A stretch of DNA of 64,000 bases from Longibaculum muris (GTDB taxonomy: Bacteria > Bacillota_I > Bacilli_A > Erysipelotrichales > Coprobacillaceae): positions 1 to 64,000 of the forward strand of contig NZ_SMCQ01000016.1 of the NCBI RefSeq assembly GCF_004343035.1, read 5' to 3'. The notes under the pieces are model-generated. The model did no database searches, had not been told where the DNA came from, and worked only from the letters and a program-made list of their open reading frames with translations. Of the stretch, positions 8,810 to 17,286 are shown piece after piece (position 1 is the stretch's first letter; every line of letters starts with the position of its first letter). A program made the translations under genes and the position numbers.

Positions 8810-9918
8810 TGAATGTGAAAAATTATGTAATCAAACAAGCAAAATTAGTCAATGGAAAGAGAATTGATATTTTAGTTGAGAATGGAATCATTAAAGAAGT
8901 GGCTCCACATATTGAATCAAACTATGAAATCCTTGATTTTCAAGATGATTATGTGAGTGCAGGGTGGATTGATATCCATACCCATTGTTTTGACAAATTT
9001 GAAATCTATGGGGATAAGCCTGATTTAATTGGCTATCCTCATGGTGTTTGTACGGTAGTAGATGCTGGGACTGCAGGCAGTGATACAATTGATGAATTAT
9101 ATCAACAAGCCCAAAAGGCAAAAACTAGAGTATTCTCTTTATTGAATATTTCTTGTACAGGAATTTGTGCACAAAATGAGTTATCTGATTTATCTCGTTT
9201 AGATAAGAATGCGATTATCAAAGCATATCAAAAATATCCTGATTTTATTGTTGGTTTGAAAGCTAGAATGTCTAAGAGTGTATTAGGCGATTCTGGAAAT
9301 CAACCATTAGTATTTGCGAAAGAAATGCAAAAGCAAGTTCATTTACCATTAATGGTGCATATTGGAACAGCACCAAGTTTATTAGAAGATGTTGTTAATA
9401 TGTTAGATGCTAAAGATATGATAACGCATATTTTTAATCCTAAAGATAATGGGATTTTGAAGAATCATCAAATTAAAGATTGTGTATATCAAGCTAAGAA
9501 AAAAGGTATTCTTCTTGATTTAGGACATGGTAGTGATAGTTTTTCATTTGAAGTTGCATCAAAAGCTTTTGAACAAGGTATTGAAGTCAATACAATTAGT
9601 AGTGATATTTATTTTAGAAATAGATTAAATGGTCCTGTTTATAGTCTAGTGACAACTATGAATAAGATGTTATATGTAGGTTATTCATTGGATAAAGTTA
9701 TAAATTGTGTGACTCATAATGCAGCAAAGGCTTTGAATTTATTAAATTTAGGTGATATAGAGGTTGGAAAAATTGCTGATTTTACAGTTTTTAAAGTTGT
9801 TGATCAAGATGTGAAATTAGTTGATTCAATGAAACATGAAGTGATATCACATCAACAAATTATTCCAACACATACAATTGTAAAAAATGAAATCTATACA
9901 ATTGGGGAGGAAGAGTAA
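8806..9918 (+). CDS. Amidohydrolase-superfamily metallo-deacetylase (EF_0837-like)
   Basis: A 370-residue amidohydrolase. Metal ligands are visible: HTH in GWIDIHTHCF, a probable carboxylated lysine in VGLKARM, His in LMVHIGTAP, His in THIFNP, and the catalytic Asp in SSDIYF. The family holds deacetylases of small N-acetyl acids that often sit beside DgaE-type genes. The order here (deacetylase, ammonia-lyase, aldolase, kinase) suggests removal of acetate from an N-acetyl amino-sugar acid such as N-acetyl-D-glucosaminate. ATG codons at 8806 and 8809 are both possible. The start overlaps the GH170 stop and the stop overlaps the next start. Confidence 0.8.
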   Translation: MMNVKNYVIKQAKLVNGKRIDILVENGIIKEVAPHIESNYEILDFQDDYVSAGWIDIHTHCFDKFEIYGDKPDLIGYPHGVCTVVDAGTAGSDTIDELYQQAQKAKTRVFSLLNISCTGICAQNELSDLSRLDKNAIIKAYQKYPDFIVGLKARMSKSVLGDSGNQPLVFAKEMQKQVHLPLMVHIGTAPSLLEDVVNMLDAKDMITHIFNPKDNGILKNHQIKDCVYQAKKKGILLDLGHGSDSFSFEVASKAFEQGIEVNTISSDIYFRNRLNGPVYSLVTTMNKMLYVGYSLDKVINCVTHNAAKALNLLNLGDIEVGKIADFTVFKVVDQDVKLVDSMKHEVISHQQIIPTHTIVKNEIYTIGEEE

Positions 9919-11009
9919 TGAATATTTATTCAAAATATCATGTGAGTCGTGTGATTAATGCTTCAGGAAAAATGACTATATTAGGTGGTTCACGTGTTCA
10001 AGATAAAGTCATTGAACAATGTGGAATAGGCGCTGGTAACTTCTTTGAAGTCAAAGATTTATTAGATAAAACTGGTGAATATATTGCGAATTTGTTAGAT
10101 GTTGAAAGCAGCTATATTGTTAATAGTGCTTCTGGAGGAATTGCTCAAGCGATTGGCGCAGCCATCTGCCAAGATAACTATCAAAAGATTATGAATCTTT
10201 ATGATCCGACAAACAATAAACGTGAAGTTGTGATTTGTAAAGGACATAATGTGAATTATGGAACAGCAGTTGAGGTGACAATGCGTTTAGGTGGAGCTAA
10301 AGTTGTTGAAGCAGGTTATGCCAATGAATGTACATTAGATAGTATTAAAGCTTGTATTAATGAAAATACAGTGGCTTTATTATATATTAAGTCACATCAT
10401 TGTGTCCAAAAAGGAATGCCTGATGTTCAAGAATTCATTGACTTAGCCCATGCCTATGATTTACCGGTTATTGTTGATGCAGCAGCTGAAGGTGATTTAA
10501 AGAAATATTATCAAATGGGGGCTGAATGTGTTATTTATAGTGGAACAAAAGCATTATGTGGTCCAACTTCTGGATTGATTGTAGGTAAGAAAAGTTATAT
10601 TGATCTGATCAAGAAACAATATGCTGGAATTGGAAGAATCATGAAAGTTGGTAAGGAAAACATTATTGGACTTACTTATGCGATTGAAGAATATATGAAT
10701 CAACCACAATTAACAATTGAACAACAAAAAGATCGACTTAAAGAGTTTAATCATTTGTTAAATCAATTAGATGGTGTACAAGCTAAGTGTGTACAAGATG
10801 GTGCTGGTAGACCAATTATAAGAAGTGAAATTACCTTTACTCATCAAGATGCAAAGAAGATTGCACAAAGTTTAAAAACGGGTGAAGTGCATATTTATAC
10901 ACGTGATTATAAAGCAAATCTTGGACAAATAGAAATTGATATAAGAGATGTTGATGATGAGGAATTGATGATTATTTATCATCGTATTCAAGAAATTTTG
11001 GAGGCATAG
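9918..11009 (+). CDS. dgaE: DgaE-type PLP-dependent D-glucosaminate(-6-P) ammonia-lyase
   Basis: A 363-residue fold-type-I PLP enzyme of the SelA-like DgaE group. The Schiff-base lysine is in the motif SGTKALCGPTSG, and the aspartate that contacts the pyridine nitrogen is in VIVDAAAEGD. DgaE of Salmonella converts D-glucosaminate-6-phosphate to 2-keto-3-deoxy-6-phosphogluconate and ammonia. Here a separate sugar kinase follows, so the substrate could be unphosphorylated D-glucosaminate. It overlaps the deacetylase stop by one base and sits one base ahead of the aldolase gene. Confidence 0.82.
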   Translation: MNIYSKYHVSRVINASGKMTILGGSRVQDKVIEQCGIGAGNFFEVKDLLDKTGEYIANLLDVESSYIVNSASGGIAQAIGAAICQDNYQKIMNLYDPTNNKREVVICKGHNVNYGTAVEVTMRLGGAKVVEAGYANECTLDSIKACINENTVALLYIKSHHCVQKGMPDVQEFIDLAHAYDLPVIVDAAAEGDLKKYYQMGAECVIYSGTKALCGPTSGLIVGKKSYIDLIKKQYAGIGRIMKVGKENIIGLTYAIEEYMNQPQLTIEQQKDRLKEFNHLLNQLDGVQAKCVQDGAGRPIIRSEITFTHQDAKKIAQSLKTGEVHIYTRDYKANLGQIEIDIRDVDDEELMIIYHRIQEILEA

Positions 11010-11010
11010 A

Positions 11011-11751
11011 ATGGAAAAGAAACCAAATTATTTAAATGATCGTATTTGTTTAAATGTTTTAACAAATAGTTTAGAAAATGCAAAAGCATTATATGATATA
11101 ACAGAAGGACATATTTTATTAGGATTATTATCTAAAAACTATCCTGATAATGCATCAGCAATTGAAGATATGTTAAAATATGCTGCTATTACTGATAATT
11201 GTATTTCTGTTGGTTTAGGAGCAGGGGATCCTAAACAATCACAAATGGTAAGTGAAATTTCAAAATATATTCAACCACGTCATGTGAATCAAGTTTTTAC
11301 AGGAGTTGGAACAACTCGTGCATTACTTGGACAAAATGATACAGTGGTTAATGGATTAATTTCACCAACTGGAACAGTTGGAATGGTTAAGATTTCGACA
11401 GGTCCATTAAGTAGTGAAGGACAAGATGCGATTGTGCCAGTGGATACAGCAATTATGATGTTAAAAGATATGGGATGTTCATCAGTTAAATTCTTCCCAA
11501 TGAAGGGTTTGTCAACAAAAGAGGAATATAAAGAAGTTTGTCTTGCTTGTGTTAGACAAGATTTTATGTTAGAACCAACTGGTGGAATTGATTTAGATAA
11601 CTTTAAAGAAATTTGTGAAATTGCTTTAAATGCAGGAGTAAAAAAAGTTATTCCTCATGTTTATTCATCAATTATTGATAAAGAAACAAAACAAACACGT
11701 AAAGAAGATGTTAAAAAATTATATGAAATCATGAAAGAATTAACAAAGTAG
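11011..11751 (+). CDS. dgaF: DgaF-type 2-keto-3-deoxy-6-phosphogluconate aldolase
   Basis: A 246-residue TIM-barrel aldolase of the KDGP family, predicted to split 2-keto-3-deoxy-6-phosphogluconate into pyruvate and glyceraldehyde-3-phosphate. The Schiff-base lysine is probably in SSVKFFPMKG, and the phosphate-binding loop near the C-terminus is EPTGGIDLDNF. It directly follows DgaE, as in Salmonella and Enterococcus dga-type clusters, with a GGAGG site inside the dgaE 3' end. Confidence 0.85.
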   Translation: MEKKPNYLNDRICLNVLTNSLENAKALYDITEGHILLGLLSKNYPDNASAIEDMLKYAAITDNCISVGLGAGDPKQSQMVSEISKYIQPRHVNQVFTGVGTTRALLGQNDTVVNGLISPTGTVGMVKISTGPLSSEGQDAIVPVDTAIMMLKDMGCSSVKFFPMKGLSTKEEYKEVCLACVRQDFMLEPTGGIDLDNFKEICEIALNAGVKKVIPHVYSSIIDKETKQTRKEDVKKLYEIMKELTK

Positions 11752-11760
11752 GTGAAGATA

Positions 11761-12756
11761 ATGAAGATATTAGCATTTGGAGAAGTTATGATGCGCATGA
11801 TGCCATCGGACTATAAAACGTTAACTCAAGTCAATGAATTAGAATTTTTGTTTACTGGAACAGGCGTTAATATTTTATCAGGGTTATATCAAATGGGTGA
11901 AGATGTTTCACTTTTAACAAGATTACCTGATAATGCAGTAGGCAAAGCGGCCAGTGCTAATATTCGTAAGCTTGGTATCAATGATCACTATATTGTCTAT
12001 GGAGATAATCATATAGGAATCTATTTTTTAGAAAAAGGGATTGGAAATCGTGCGAGCCAAGTGACTTATTTGAATCGAAAGGATAGTTCTTTTGGACATA
12101 GTCAACTATCAGATTATGATTTATCTTGTTTAGATGGTCAAGATGCACTTCATATTTGTGGTATTTCATTAGCAATGAATAATAATGTTAGAGAAGTTGC
12201 TTTTAAACTTGCAAAAGAGGCGAAACGTAGAGGCATCAAAGTTATTTTTGATTGTAACTTTAGACCAAGTTTATGGAATGAAAATGAAAGAAAAAATGTG
12301 AAAAGTATTTATGAAGATATGTTACAGTTAGCTGATATTGTATTTGCTGGATATAAAGATGCGACACTTTTGTTAGAAATGAATGTTGATCATAACCTCC
12401 CTTTGAAACAACAATTAGAATTGCTACTCAAACAAATGTGTCATGATTATCATATTGAAGCTATCTTAGGAACGATTCGTCAAGATGAAACATTATCTGG
12501 TTATATGATGTCAAAAGATGTTTTTACCATGAGTCAAGAATATTCATTAACTGTTTATGATCGTGTTGGTGGAGGAGATGGCTTTGCAGCAGGGGCTATT
12601 TATGGTTATCTTCATAATATGCCAAGTGCTAAATTGGTTGATTATGCGACTGTTAGTGGTGTTTTAGCGCATACAACATATGGTGATAGTCCTATTGTTA
12701 GTCGAGAACAAATTATTGATTTTATGGAAAATGGAAGATCCGATATTAAAAGATAG
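11761..12756 (+). CDS. kdgK: PfkB-family sugar kinase, probable 2-keto-3-deoxygluconate kinase
   Basis: A 331-residue ribokinase-fold kinase. It has the N-terminal GEVMMRMMPS strand, the substrate-site segment GTGVNILSGLYQMG, and the catalytic motif DRVGGGDGFAAG with its base aspartate. It most likely phosphorylates 2-keto-3-deoxygluconate for the aldolase encoded just upstream. The ATG at 11761 is chosen because AGGTGA (11750-11755) is correctly spaced. An in-frame GTG at 11752 lies inside that ribosome site. The gene ends inside the left arm of a terminator, so the operon stops here. Confidence 0.8.
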   Translation: MKILAFGEVMMRMMPSDYKTLTQVNELEFLFTGTGVNILSGLYQMGEDVSLLTRLPDNAVGKAASANIRKLGINDHYIVYGDNHIGIYFLEKGIGNRASQVTYLNRKDSSFGHSQLSDYDLSCLDGQDALHICGISLAMNNNVREVAFKLAKEAKRRGIKVIFDCNFRPSLWNENERKNVKSIYEDMLQLADIVFAGYKDATLLLEMNVDHNLPLKQQLELLLKQMCHDYHIEAILGTIRQDETLSGYMMSKDVFTMSQEYSLTVYDRVGGGDGFAAGAIYGYLHNMPSAKLVDYATVSGVLAHTTYGDSPIVSREQIIDFMENGRSDIKR

Positions 12757-12780
12757 CAGTGACTATCTTTTTATTTTTTG
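12748..12780 (+). terminator. Terminator of the amino-sugar-acid operon
   Basis: The hairpin AAAAGATAG / CTATCTTTT has a six-base loop and is followed by TTATTTTTT. The stop codon of the kinase gene lies in the left arm. Confidence 0.8.
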
Positions 12781-12917
12781 ATTATAAGTCATTTTAAATG
12801 GATATGATGATTATATAAGTTAACGTTTTAAAAATATTTTCAATTGATGAAAATAATGTGCAATTTTTTAATCAAGGCTTTATACTGTAGATGTAAAAAA
12901 CAAGGAGGACGAATTCA

Positions 12918-14318
12918 ATGGAAAAGAAACCTGTAAAAATTGTAACAATTGGTGGAGGAAGTAGTTATACTCCAGAATTAATGGAAGGATTTATCAAAAG
13001 ATATGATGAACTTCCAATCAGAGAAATCTGGTTAGTAGATATTGAGGACGGAAAAGAAAAAATGGAAATCGTTGGGGCAATGGCTCAACGTATGTGGGAT
13101 GCATCTCCATATGATGTTAAAGTTCACTTAACTTTAGATCGTAGAGAAGCATTAAAAGATGCAGACTTCGTTACAACTCAATTCAGAGTTGGGTTATTAA
13201 ATGCTCGTATCAAAGATGAAAGAATCCCATTCTCTTATGGAATGCTAGGACAAGAAACAAATGGTGCCGGAGGAATCTTCAAGGCATTCAGAACAATCCC
13301 AGTAATCTTAAGTATCGTAGAAGATATGAAAGAATTATGTCCAAATGCATGGTTAATCAACTTCACAAATCCAAGTGGAATGGTAACCGAAGCAGTCATG
13401 AAATATGGTAAGTGGGAAAAAGTGATTGGATTATGTAACGTACCAGTTGGAGCTATGATGAAAGAACCAGAAACAATTGGAAAGACATTAGATCAATTAA
13501 CTTATAAGTTTGCTGGATTAAACCATTTCCACTGGCATAAAGTCTATGATGAACATGGAAATGAAGTGACTCAAGATATCATTGATGCAATGTATGAAGG
13601 AAAAGATGGAGGGCTACCAGCTAATATCGCTGACGTACCATTCTTCAAAGAACAATTAGATACAATGAAGATGATTCCATGTGGATATCATAGATACTAC
13701 TATCGTCAACAAGAAATGTTGGCACATGGATTGGAAGAATTCAATGATCCAGAAAAAGGAACACGTGGACAACAAGTAAAACAAACAGAAGCAGAATTGT
13801 TTGAATTATATAAAGATCCAAACCTAGATCATAAACCAGAACAATTGGCAAAACGTGGAGGAGCACATTACTCAGATGCAGCATGTGAAACAATCGCATC
13901 AATCTATTCAAATGCCAATAGACACATCGTCGTTACAACAAAGAATAATGGAGCAGTCCCAGATTTACCAGCAGACTGTGCCGTAGAAGTTTCAGCATAC
14001 ATTGGAGCAACAGGGGCAAAAGCCATAGCTTTTGGAGAATTACAACCAGCTGAAAAAGGATGGTTACAATGCATGAAGAACATGGAACACTGTGTAGAAG
14101 CAGCAGCAGTTACAGGAGATTATGGAATGGCATTACAAGCATTTATCTTAAATCCACAAATTCCTGCTGGAACAAATGCAAAACGTGTATTAGATGAGTT
14201 GTTAATAGCACATAAGAAATACTTACCACAATTTGCTAAAAAGATTGCAGAACTAGAAGCAGAAGGTGTTACAATCAAAGATGATGTAGCAAGAGAATTA
14301 ACTGAAAAAGGTTTATAA
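12918..14318 (+). CDS. GH4 6-phospho-glycosidase
   Basis: A 466-residue NAD- and metal-dependent glycosidase of family GH4, acting on 6-phosphorylated disaccharides from PTS uptake. The Rossmann loop IGGGSSYTPEL is at residues 10-20. Metal ligands Cys173 (LCNVP) and His203 (GLNHFHW) and the segment TNPSGMVTEA are present. Overall features fit the 6-phospho-beta-glucosidase branch, but the exact sugar and anomer cannot be fixed. It has its own transcription signals: a TATACT -10 near 12881, an AAGGAGG site, and terminators on both sides. Its codons end in C more often than its neighbours' (ATC, TTC, AAC), suggesting high expression. Confidence 0.87.
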   Translation: MEKKPVKIVTIGGGSSYTPELMEGFIKRYDELPIREIWLVDIEDGKEKMEIVGAMAQRMWDASPYDVKVHLTLDRREALKDADFVTTQFRVGLLNARIKDERIPFSYGMLGQETNGAGGIFKAFRTIPVILSIVEDMKELCPNAWLINFTNPSGMVTEAVMKYGKWEKVIGLCNVPVGAMMKEPETIGKTLDQLTYKFAGLNHFHWHKVYDEHGNEVTQDIIDAMYEGKDGGLPANIADVPFFKEQLDTMKMIPCGYHRYYYRQQEMLAHGLEEFNDPEKGTRGQQVKQTEAELFELYKDPNLDHKPEQLAKRGGAHYSDAACETIASIYSNANRHIVVTTKNNGAVPDLPADCAVEVSAYIGATGAKAIAFGELQPAEKGWLQCMKNMEHCVEAAAVTGDYGMALQAFILNPQIPAGTNAKRVLDELLIAHKKYLPQFAKKIAELEAEGVTIKDDVARELTEKGL

Positions 14319-14326
14319 TAATAAAT

Positions 14327-14363
14327 AACTATTCATAAATAAAACTTATGAATAGTTTTTTTG
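14327..14363 (+). terminator. Terminator of the GH4 gene
   Basis: A perfect 12-base-pair stem AACTATTCATAA / TTATGAATAGTT with a seven-base loop is followed by seven T residues. Confidence 0.88.
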
Positions 14364-14526
14364 TTATATAGGTTTTCTATTCACTTGGGATAAATGTGCT
14401 TTGAATAACTATTTACTAAATGTAATAACTGGTGTAAGAAAAATCCTTGATATCATCAGTCTTAAGGTTAAGAGTTTTTTCATATGAGTATGTGAATGTG
14501 AAAATTGAAATCAAGAGACCCACCAA

Positions 14527-14751
14527 ATGTATGTATTTATAACGGTGTTGAATATAGGACAAATGGGAAAGACAAGATGGAAAATAGAAAACAAAAGTTC
14601 TAATGATCTTAAAAATCATGGACATTATTTGAAACATGCATTCAGCTATGATGAAAATGCAGTGAAGGTCCATCTTGCGATAGTCCTCATATCACAGCTG
14701 ATTATAAAGTTGGTGGAGCATTATCAAAAAAATCAAGATTTGAGACAATAA
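14527..14751 (+). pseudogene. Transposase C-terminal remnant
   Basis: The open stretch encodes a fragment with GKTRWKIENKSSNDLKNHG and a following HAFSYDENAVKVHLAI segment. This matches the well-known RWxIE(N)..LKNHG..H....NA.K.H end of DDE transposases found in many Clostridia. No upstream catalytic part is present. The remainder up to 14880 contains stops and is degraded. It marks this interval as a former insertion site. Confidence 0.6.
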
Positions 14752-15084
14752 GACAACTTGGTGAGGAAATAAAAAAAACTTAGAAATGCTTCTAAGTGGA
14801 ACTGATATAAAACTGGTTGTCCCATGCTGATATTATAGAACATATAGACAAATGATGAATTTTAAAAAAATAAGATTTTTATGTGCTTTAAAATCATAGT
14901 TAAATGTAAAAAGAGATGTATGATGAAAAAGCTTGGAAAAGAAAATTTAATCTGTAGTGCTGAGCCCTTTTATAAGAACTTGAAGCATTCAAAATTTAAT
15001 GCTATACTTGATTAAAGGATGATTCATTTATATTGGTGGTGAAATATTATGTGTATCAATAAGAAAAGGAAAAATAAAGTATGG
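14752..15084. other. Gene-poor degraded spacer
   Basis: I see no convincing gene here. A 31-codon open stretch from 14922 (starting MMKKLGKENL) has no ribosome site and no recognised relatives. The sequence is AT-rich and probably decayed transposon material continuing from the transposase remnant. Confidence 0.4.
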
Positions 15085-15162
15085 CTCCATGCAAAGCCAG
15101 TATAATGAGCGACATTTGCATGGAGTAAATATAAGTCGCTAATATAATGTTGCTGGCTTTGC
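15085..15162 (+). promoter_or_regulatory. Mutually exclusive hairpins upstream of the CD3324-family gene
   Basis: CTCCATGCAAA (15085-15095) is the exact complement of TTTGCATGGAG (15115-15125). The overlapping GCAAAGCCAG (15091-15100) is the exact complement of CTGGCTTTGC (15153-15162). The same left strand can therefore form either of two stems, as in attenuators and leader-controlled genes. The second stem ends 18 bases before the AAGGAGG ribosome site of the next gene. Confidence 0.5.
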
Positions 15163-15197
15163 TACTTGACTTTATCAATCAAGGAGGAAGCCTGCAT

Positions 15198-15461
15198 ATG
15201 AAATACATTAATGCAAATACAATTCTGCCTGACGCATTGATCGAAGAATTGCAAGAATATGTGCAAGCTGGTTATATCTATATACCTGCTAAGGACGAAC
15301 AACATAAATCTTGGGGAGAATTGTCTGGTTATCGAAAAGAACTTTATGAACGAAATGAAATCATCATAAAGAAATATAAAAATGGTGTTTCGATTGAGGA
15401 ACTTGCGGAGGAATATTATCTTTCGGTATATGCCATAAGGAAAATAATATATCAGAAATGA
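15198..15461 (+). CDS. CD3324-family HTH protein
   Basis: An 87-residue protein beginning MKYINANTILPDALIEELQ, typical of CD3324-family (Mor-activator-like) proteins. The middle has WGELSGYRKELYERN. The C-terminal helix-turn-helix is ISIEELAEEYYLSVYAIRKI-like (about residues 62-82). It is probably a small DNA-binding regulator. The ATG at 15198 is chosen for the AAGGAGG site ten bases upstream. An in-frame ATG at 15147 is unsupported. A dedicated terminator follows, so it is a separate unit from the acetyltransferase. Confidence 0.72.
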   Translation: MKYINANTILPDALIEELQEYVQAGYIYIPAKDEQHKSWGELSGYRKELYERNEIIIKKYKNGVSIEELAEEYYLSVYAIRKIIYQK

Positions 15462-15467
15462 TTATGA

Positions 15468-15496
15468 AGAGCTGCTGAAAAAGTAGCTCTTTTTTC
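15468..15496 (+). terminator. Terminator of the CD3324-family gene
   Basis: AGAGCTGCT / AGTAGCTCT pairs over nine positions with one G-U, has a five-base loop, and ends in a run of T. Confidence 0.8.
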
Positions 15497-15589
15497 TACT
15501 AATTGTTTCTGTATTGTTTGGTGTATTGAGAATAGTTTTGTTGATGCGTAAAATTATAATATAGTATTTTCAACAGGAGGATTACAAAA

Positions 15590-16222
15590 ATGACGAACAC
15601 TAAAATTTTATATCCACGAACAGGTGATATGCAGACTATTTATTTAAAAAATGCAATTACCAATTCAAGCATTACCGTGGGAGATTATACCATGTATAAC
15701 GACTTTGTGAATGACCCTACAAATTTTGAAAAGAACAATGTTCTTTATCACTATCCGATTAACCACGATAAACTCTTTATAGGAAAGTTTTGTTCGATTG
15801 CTTGCGGTGCAAAATTTCTTTTTAATAGTGCAAATCATACAATGGCTTCTTTATCCACATATCCGTTTCCCTTGTTTTTCGATGAGTGGGAACTTGAGAA
15901 AACAAATGTCATGGATGCGTGGGATAACAAAGGAGATATTGTTGTCGGCAATGATGTATGGATTGGTTATGAAGCGGTTATTTTGGCAGGTGTTACAATT
16001 GGTGATGGTGCAGTTATAGGTGCTCGTGCTGTCGTTACGAAAGATGTACCGCCTTATACCGTTGTGGGAGGAGTACCAGCAAAGCCTATCAAAAAACGGT
16101 TTAATGATGAAACCATTACAGAATTACTTAAATTGAAATGGTGGAATTGGTCAGAAGAAAAAATTTCTCAGAATATTAAATCAATACAATCCGGAAATAT
16201 CGAACGAATTAGGAGGATATAA
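15590..16222 (+). CDS. Vat-like xenobiotic O-acetyltransferase
   Basis: A 210-residue left-handed beta-helix acetyltransferase of the Vat/CatB xenobiotic group. Hexapeptide repeats run from about residue 60 ([13 protein letters not shown]) to 165. The catalytic histidine is in NSANHTMAS, matching the NGANHRMDG motif of Vat enzymes, and the loop [17 protein letters not shown] and C-terminal WWNW are family-typical. Vat proteins inactivate streptogramin A antibiotics by acetyl-CoA transfer. Whether this one confers resistance is not shown. A TATAAT (15555-15560) and an AGGAGG site precede it. It sits two bases before the Ntn hydrolase gene. Confidence 0.78.
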   Translation: MTNTKILYPRTGDMQTIYLKNAITNSSITVGDYTMYNDFVNDPTNFEKNNVLYHYPINHDKLFIGKFCSIACGAKFLFNSANHTMASLSTYPFPLFFDEWELEKTNVMDAWDNKGDIVVGNDVWIGYEAVILAGVTIGDGAVIGARAVVTKDVPPYTVVGGVPAKPIKKRFNDETITELLKLKWWNWSEEKISQNIKSIQSGNIERIRRI

Positions 16223-16224
16223 TT

Positions 16225-16965
16225 ATGTGTACAAGATTTGTTCATAATGGAAATGATACCATTGTAGGATTTAATTTTGATATAGATCTTACAGTTTGGA
16301 CACATACCGTTATTAGAGAAAAAGATAGATTTTACATTGGTATTAAAATGCCAGATGGCAATTATCACTCCTTTCATGGAATAAATAAAAATGGAAATGT
16401 TGGTACATTGCTCTATGTAAATGGGAATGAGAATGGGAAATATATTGCTAACAAAAAATGCTGTACTATTTCAGAACTGACCGAAAGTTTTATTAAAGGT
16501 GCGATTACGCTTGATGATGCACTTAATATAGTGAAAAACAATAAGATTGTATATGCTCCTGATGCCACGATGCAAGCTATGCTTTCGGATAAGTATGGGC
16601 GTGTACTTATTATTGAGCCAGGATTAGGATACCGATTAGAACAGACACGATATTCACTTATTACTAATTATTCTGTATTAAGACCTGAAATAACAAAACC
16701 TTATATCGTACCTGGTGATGATAGATTTGAAAGAGCTGACGAACAGCTTAAAAAATGTGGAGATAACTTTTCAGTTGTTGAAGCCTTCCACATATTAAAA
16801 TCCGTAAAACAAGAAGGAATTTGGGCGACAAGAGTCTCTTTTGTATATTCGGTTAGCGAAAACAATGTTTGCTATGTTCTAAATAATGATTTTGAACACA
16901 TTTTAGAATATCAATTCAAAAAAAACCAGGATTGTTCTGATATCTCAAAGAAAAAGGTTAAATAA
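16225..16965 (+). CDS. Choloylglycine hydrolase/penicillin acylase-type Ntn hydrolase
   Basis: A 246-residue linear-amide C-N hydrolase of the Ntn superfamily. Removal of Met1 exposes the nucleophile Cys2 (MCTRFVHN). The Asp in GFNFDID and the Arg in ATRVSFVYS fit the family active site. It lacks a signal peptide and is shorter than classical bile-salt hydrolases (about 320 residues), so the amide it cleaves (an N-acyl amino acid, lactone, beta-lactam side chain or similar) is unknown. An AGGAGG site lies inside the end of the Vat-like gene, so the two form an operon. Confidence 0.78.
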   Translation: MCTRFVHNGNDTIVGFNFDIDLTVWTHTVIREKDRFYIGIKMPDGNYHSFHGINKNGNVGTLLYVNGNENGKYIANKKCCTISELTESFIKGAITLDDALNIVKNNKIVYAPDATMQAMLSDKYGRVLIIEPGLGYRLEQTRYSLITNYSVLRPEITKPYIVPGDDRFERADEQLKKCGDNFSVVEAFHILKSVKQEGIWATRVSFVYSVSENNVCYVLNNDFEHILEYQFKKNQDCSDISKKKVK

Positions 16966-16990
16966 CAAGAAAGATAACGATGGAGAACCA

Positions 16991-17114
16991 ATGGATAATC
17001 TGCTTATATTACAAAGGTAAGACCCATGATAGAATAAGAGAGGATATTGTTGTGATAAATTATCCTCTCTATTGTTCGAAATGCAGGAAGGAAATATTGA
17101 TTAAAAAGAATTAA
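16991..17114 (+). pseudogene. Broken Cys-rich KTR-type small protein gene
   Basis: The frame from 17019 to 17114 encodes THDRIREDIVVINYPLYCSKC-like sequence (the typical KTR core with its C-x2-C pair). The N-terminal part beginning ATGGATAATCTGCTT at 16991 lies in another frame and hits a stop. Intact KTR proteins are about 60-70 residues and commonly sit at the edges of conjugative or resistance modules in Clostridia. This copy is frameshifted and truncated. Confidence 0.6.
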
Positions 17115-17204
17115 CAAGTAACAATTATTAACGAGTTAGACACGTTAGATACAGAGTCGATGAACTTGTGAGTAATCATAGTTTGTCAGCTCTTTTTATA
17201 TAAG

Positions 17205-17286
17205 AAAGGCCCAAATGGACGCATTTGAGCCTTTGTCCATAAGTTTAGTTTGTCAAAAATATTATAAGTTAGGAATTTATGGACAA
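17205..17286. repeat. Hairpin plus transposon-end-like inverted repeat
   Basis: A 13-position hairpin with one mismatch (17205-17217 with 17222-17234, AAAGGC...GCCTTT) is followed by a perfect 10-base inverted repeat TTGTCCATAA (17233-17242) / TTATGGACAA (17277-17286). Between its arms lies TTTGTCAAAAATATTATAAG, which recurs in reverse orientation at 20677-20698 and 29711-29732. This looks like the end of an insertion element. No matching transposase is intact here. Confidence 0.5.

Noticed and set aside
12800-12850. Catabolite-response (cre) site near AAGTTAACGTTTTAA upstream of the GH4 gene
   Set aside because: Several invariant positions of the cre consensus do not match.
14416-14673. 85-codon minus-strand frame overlapping the transposase remnant
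   Set aside because: The plus-strand frame carries the recognisable transposase motif. The minus frame is low-complexity and unsupported.
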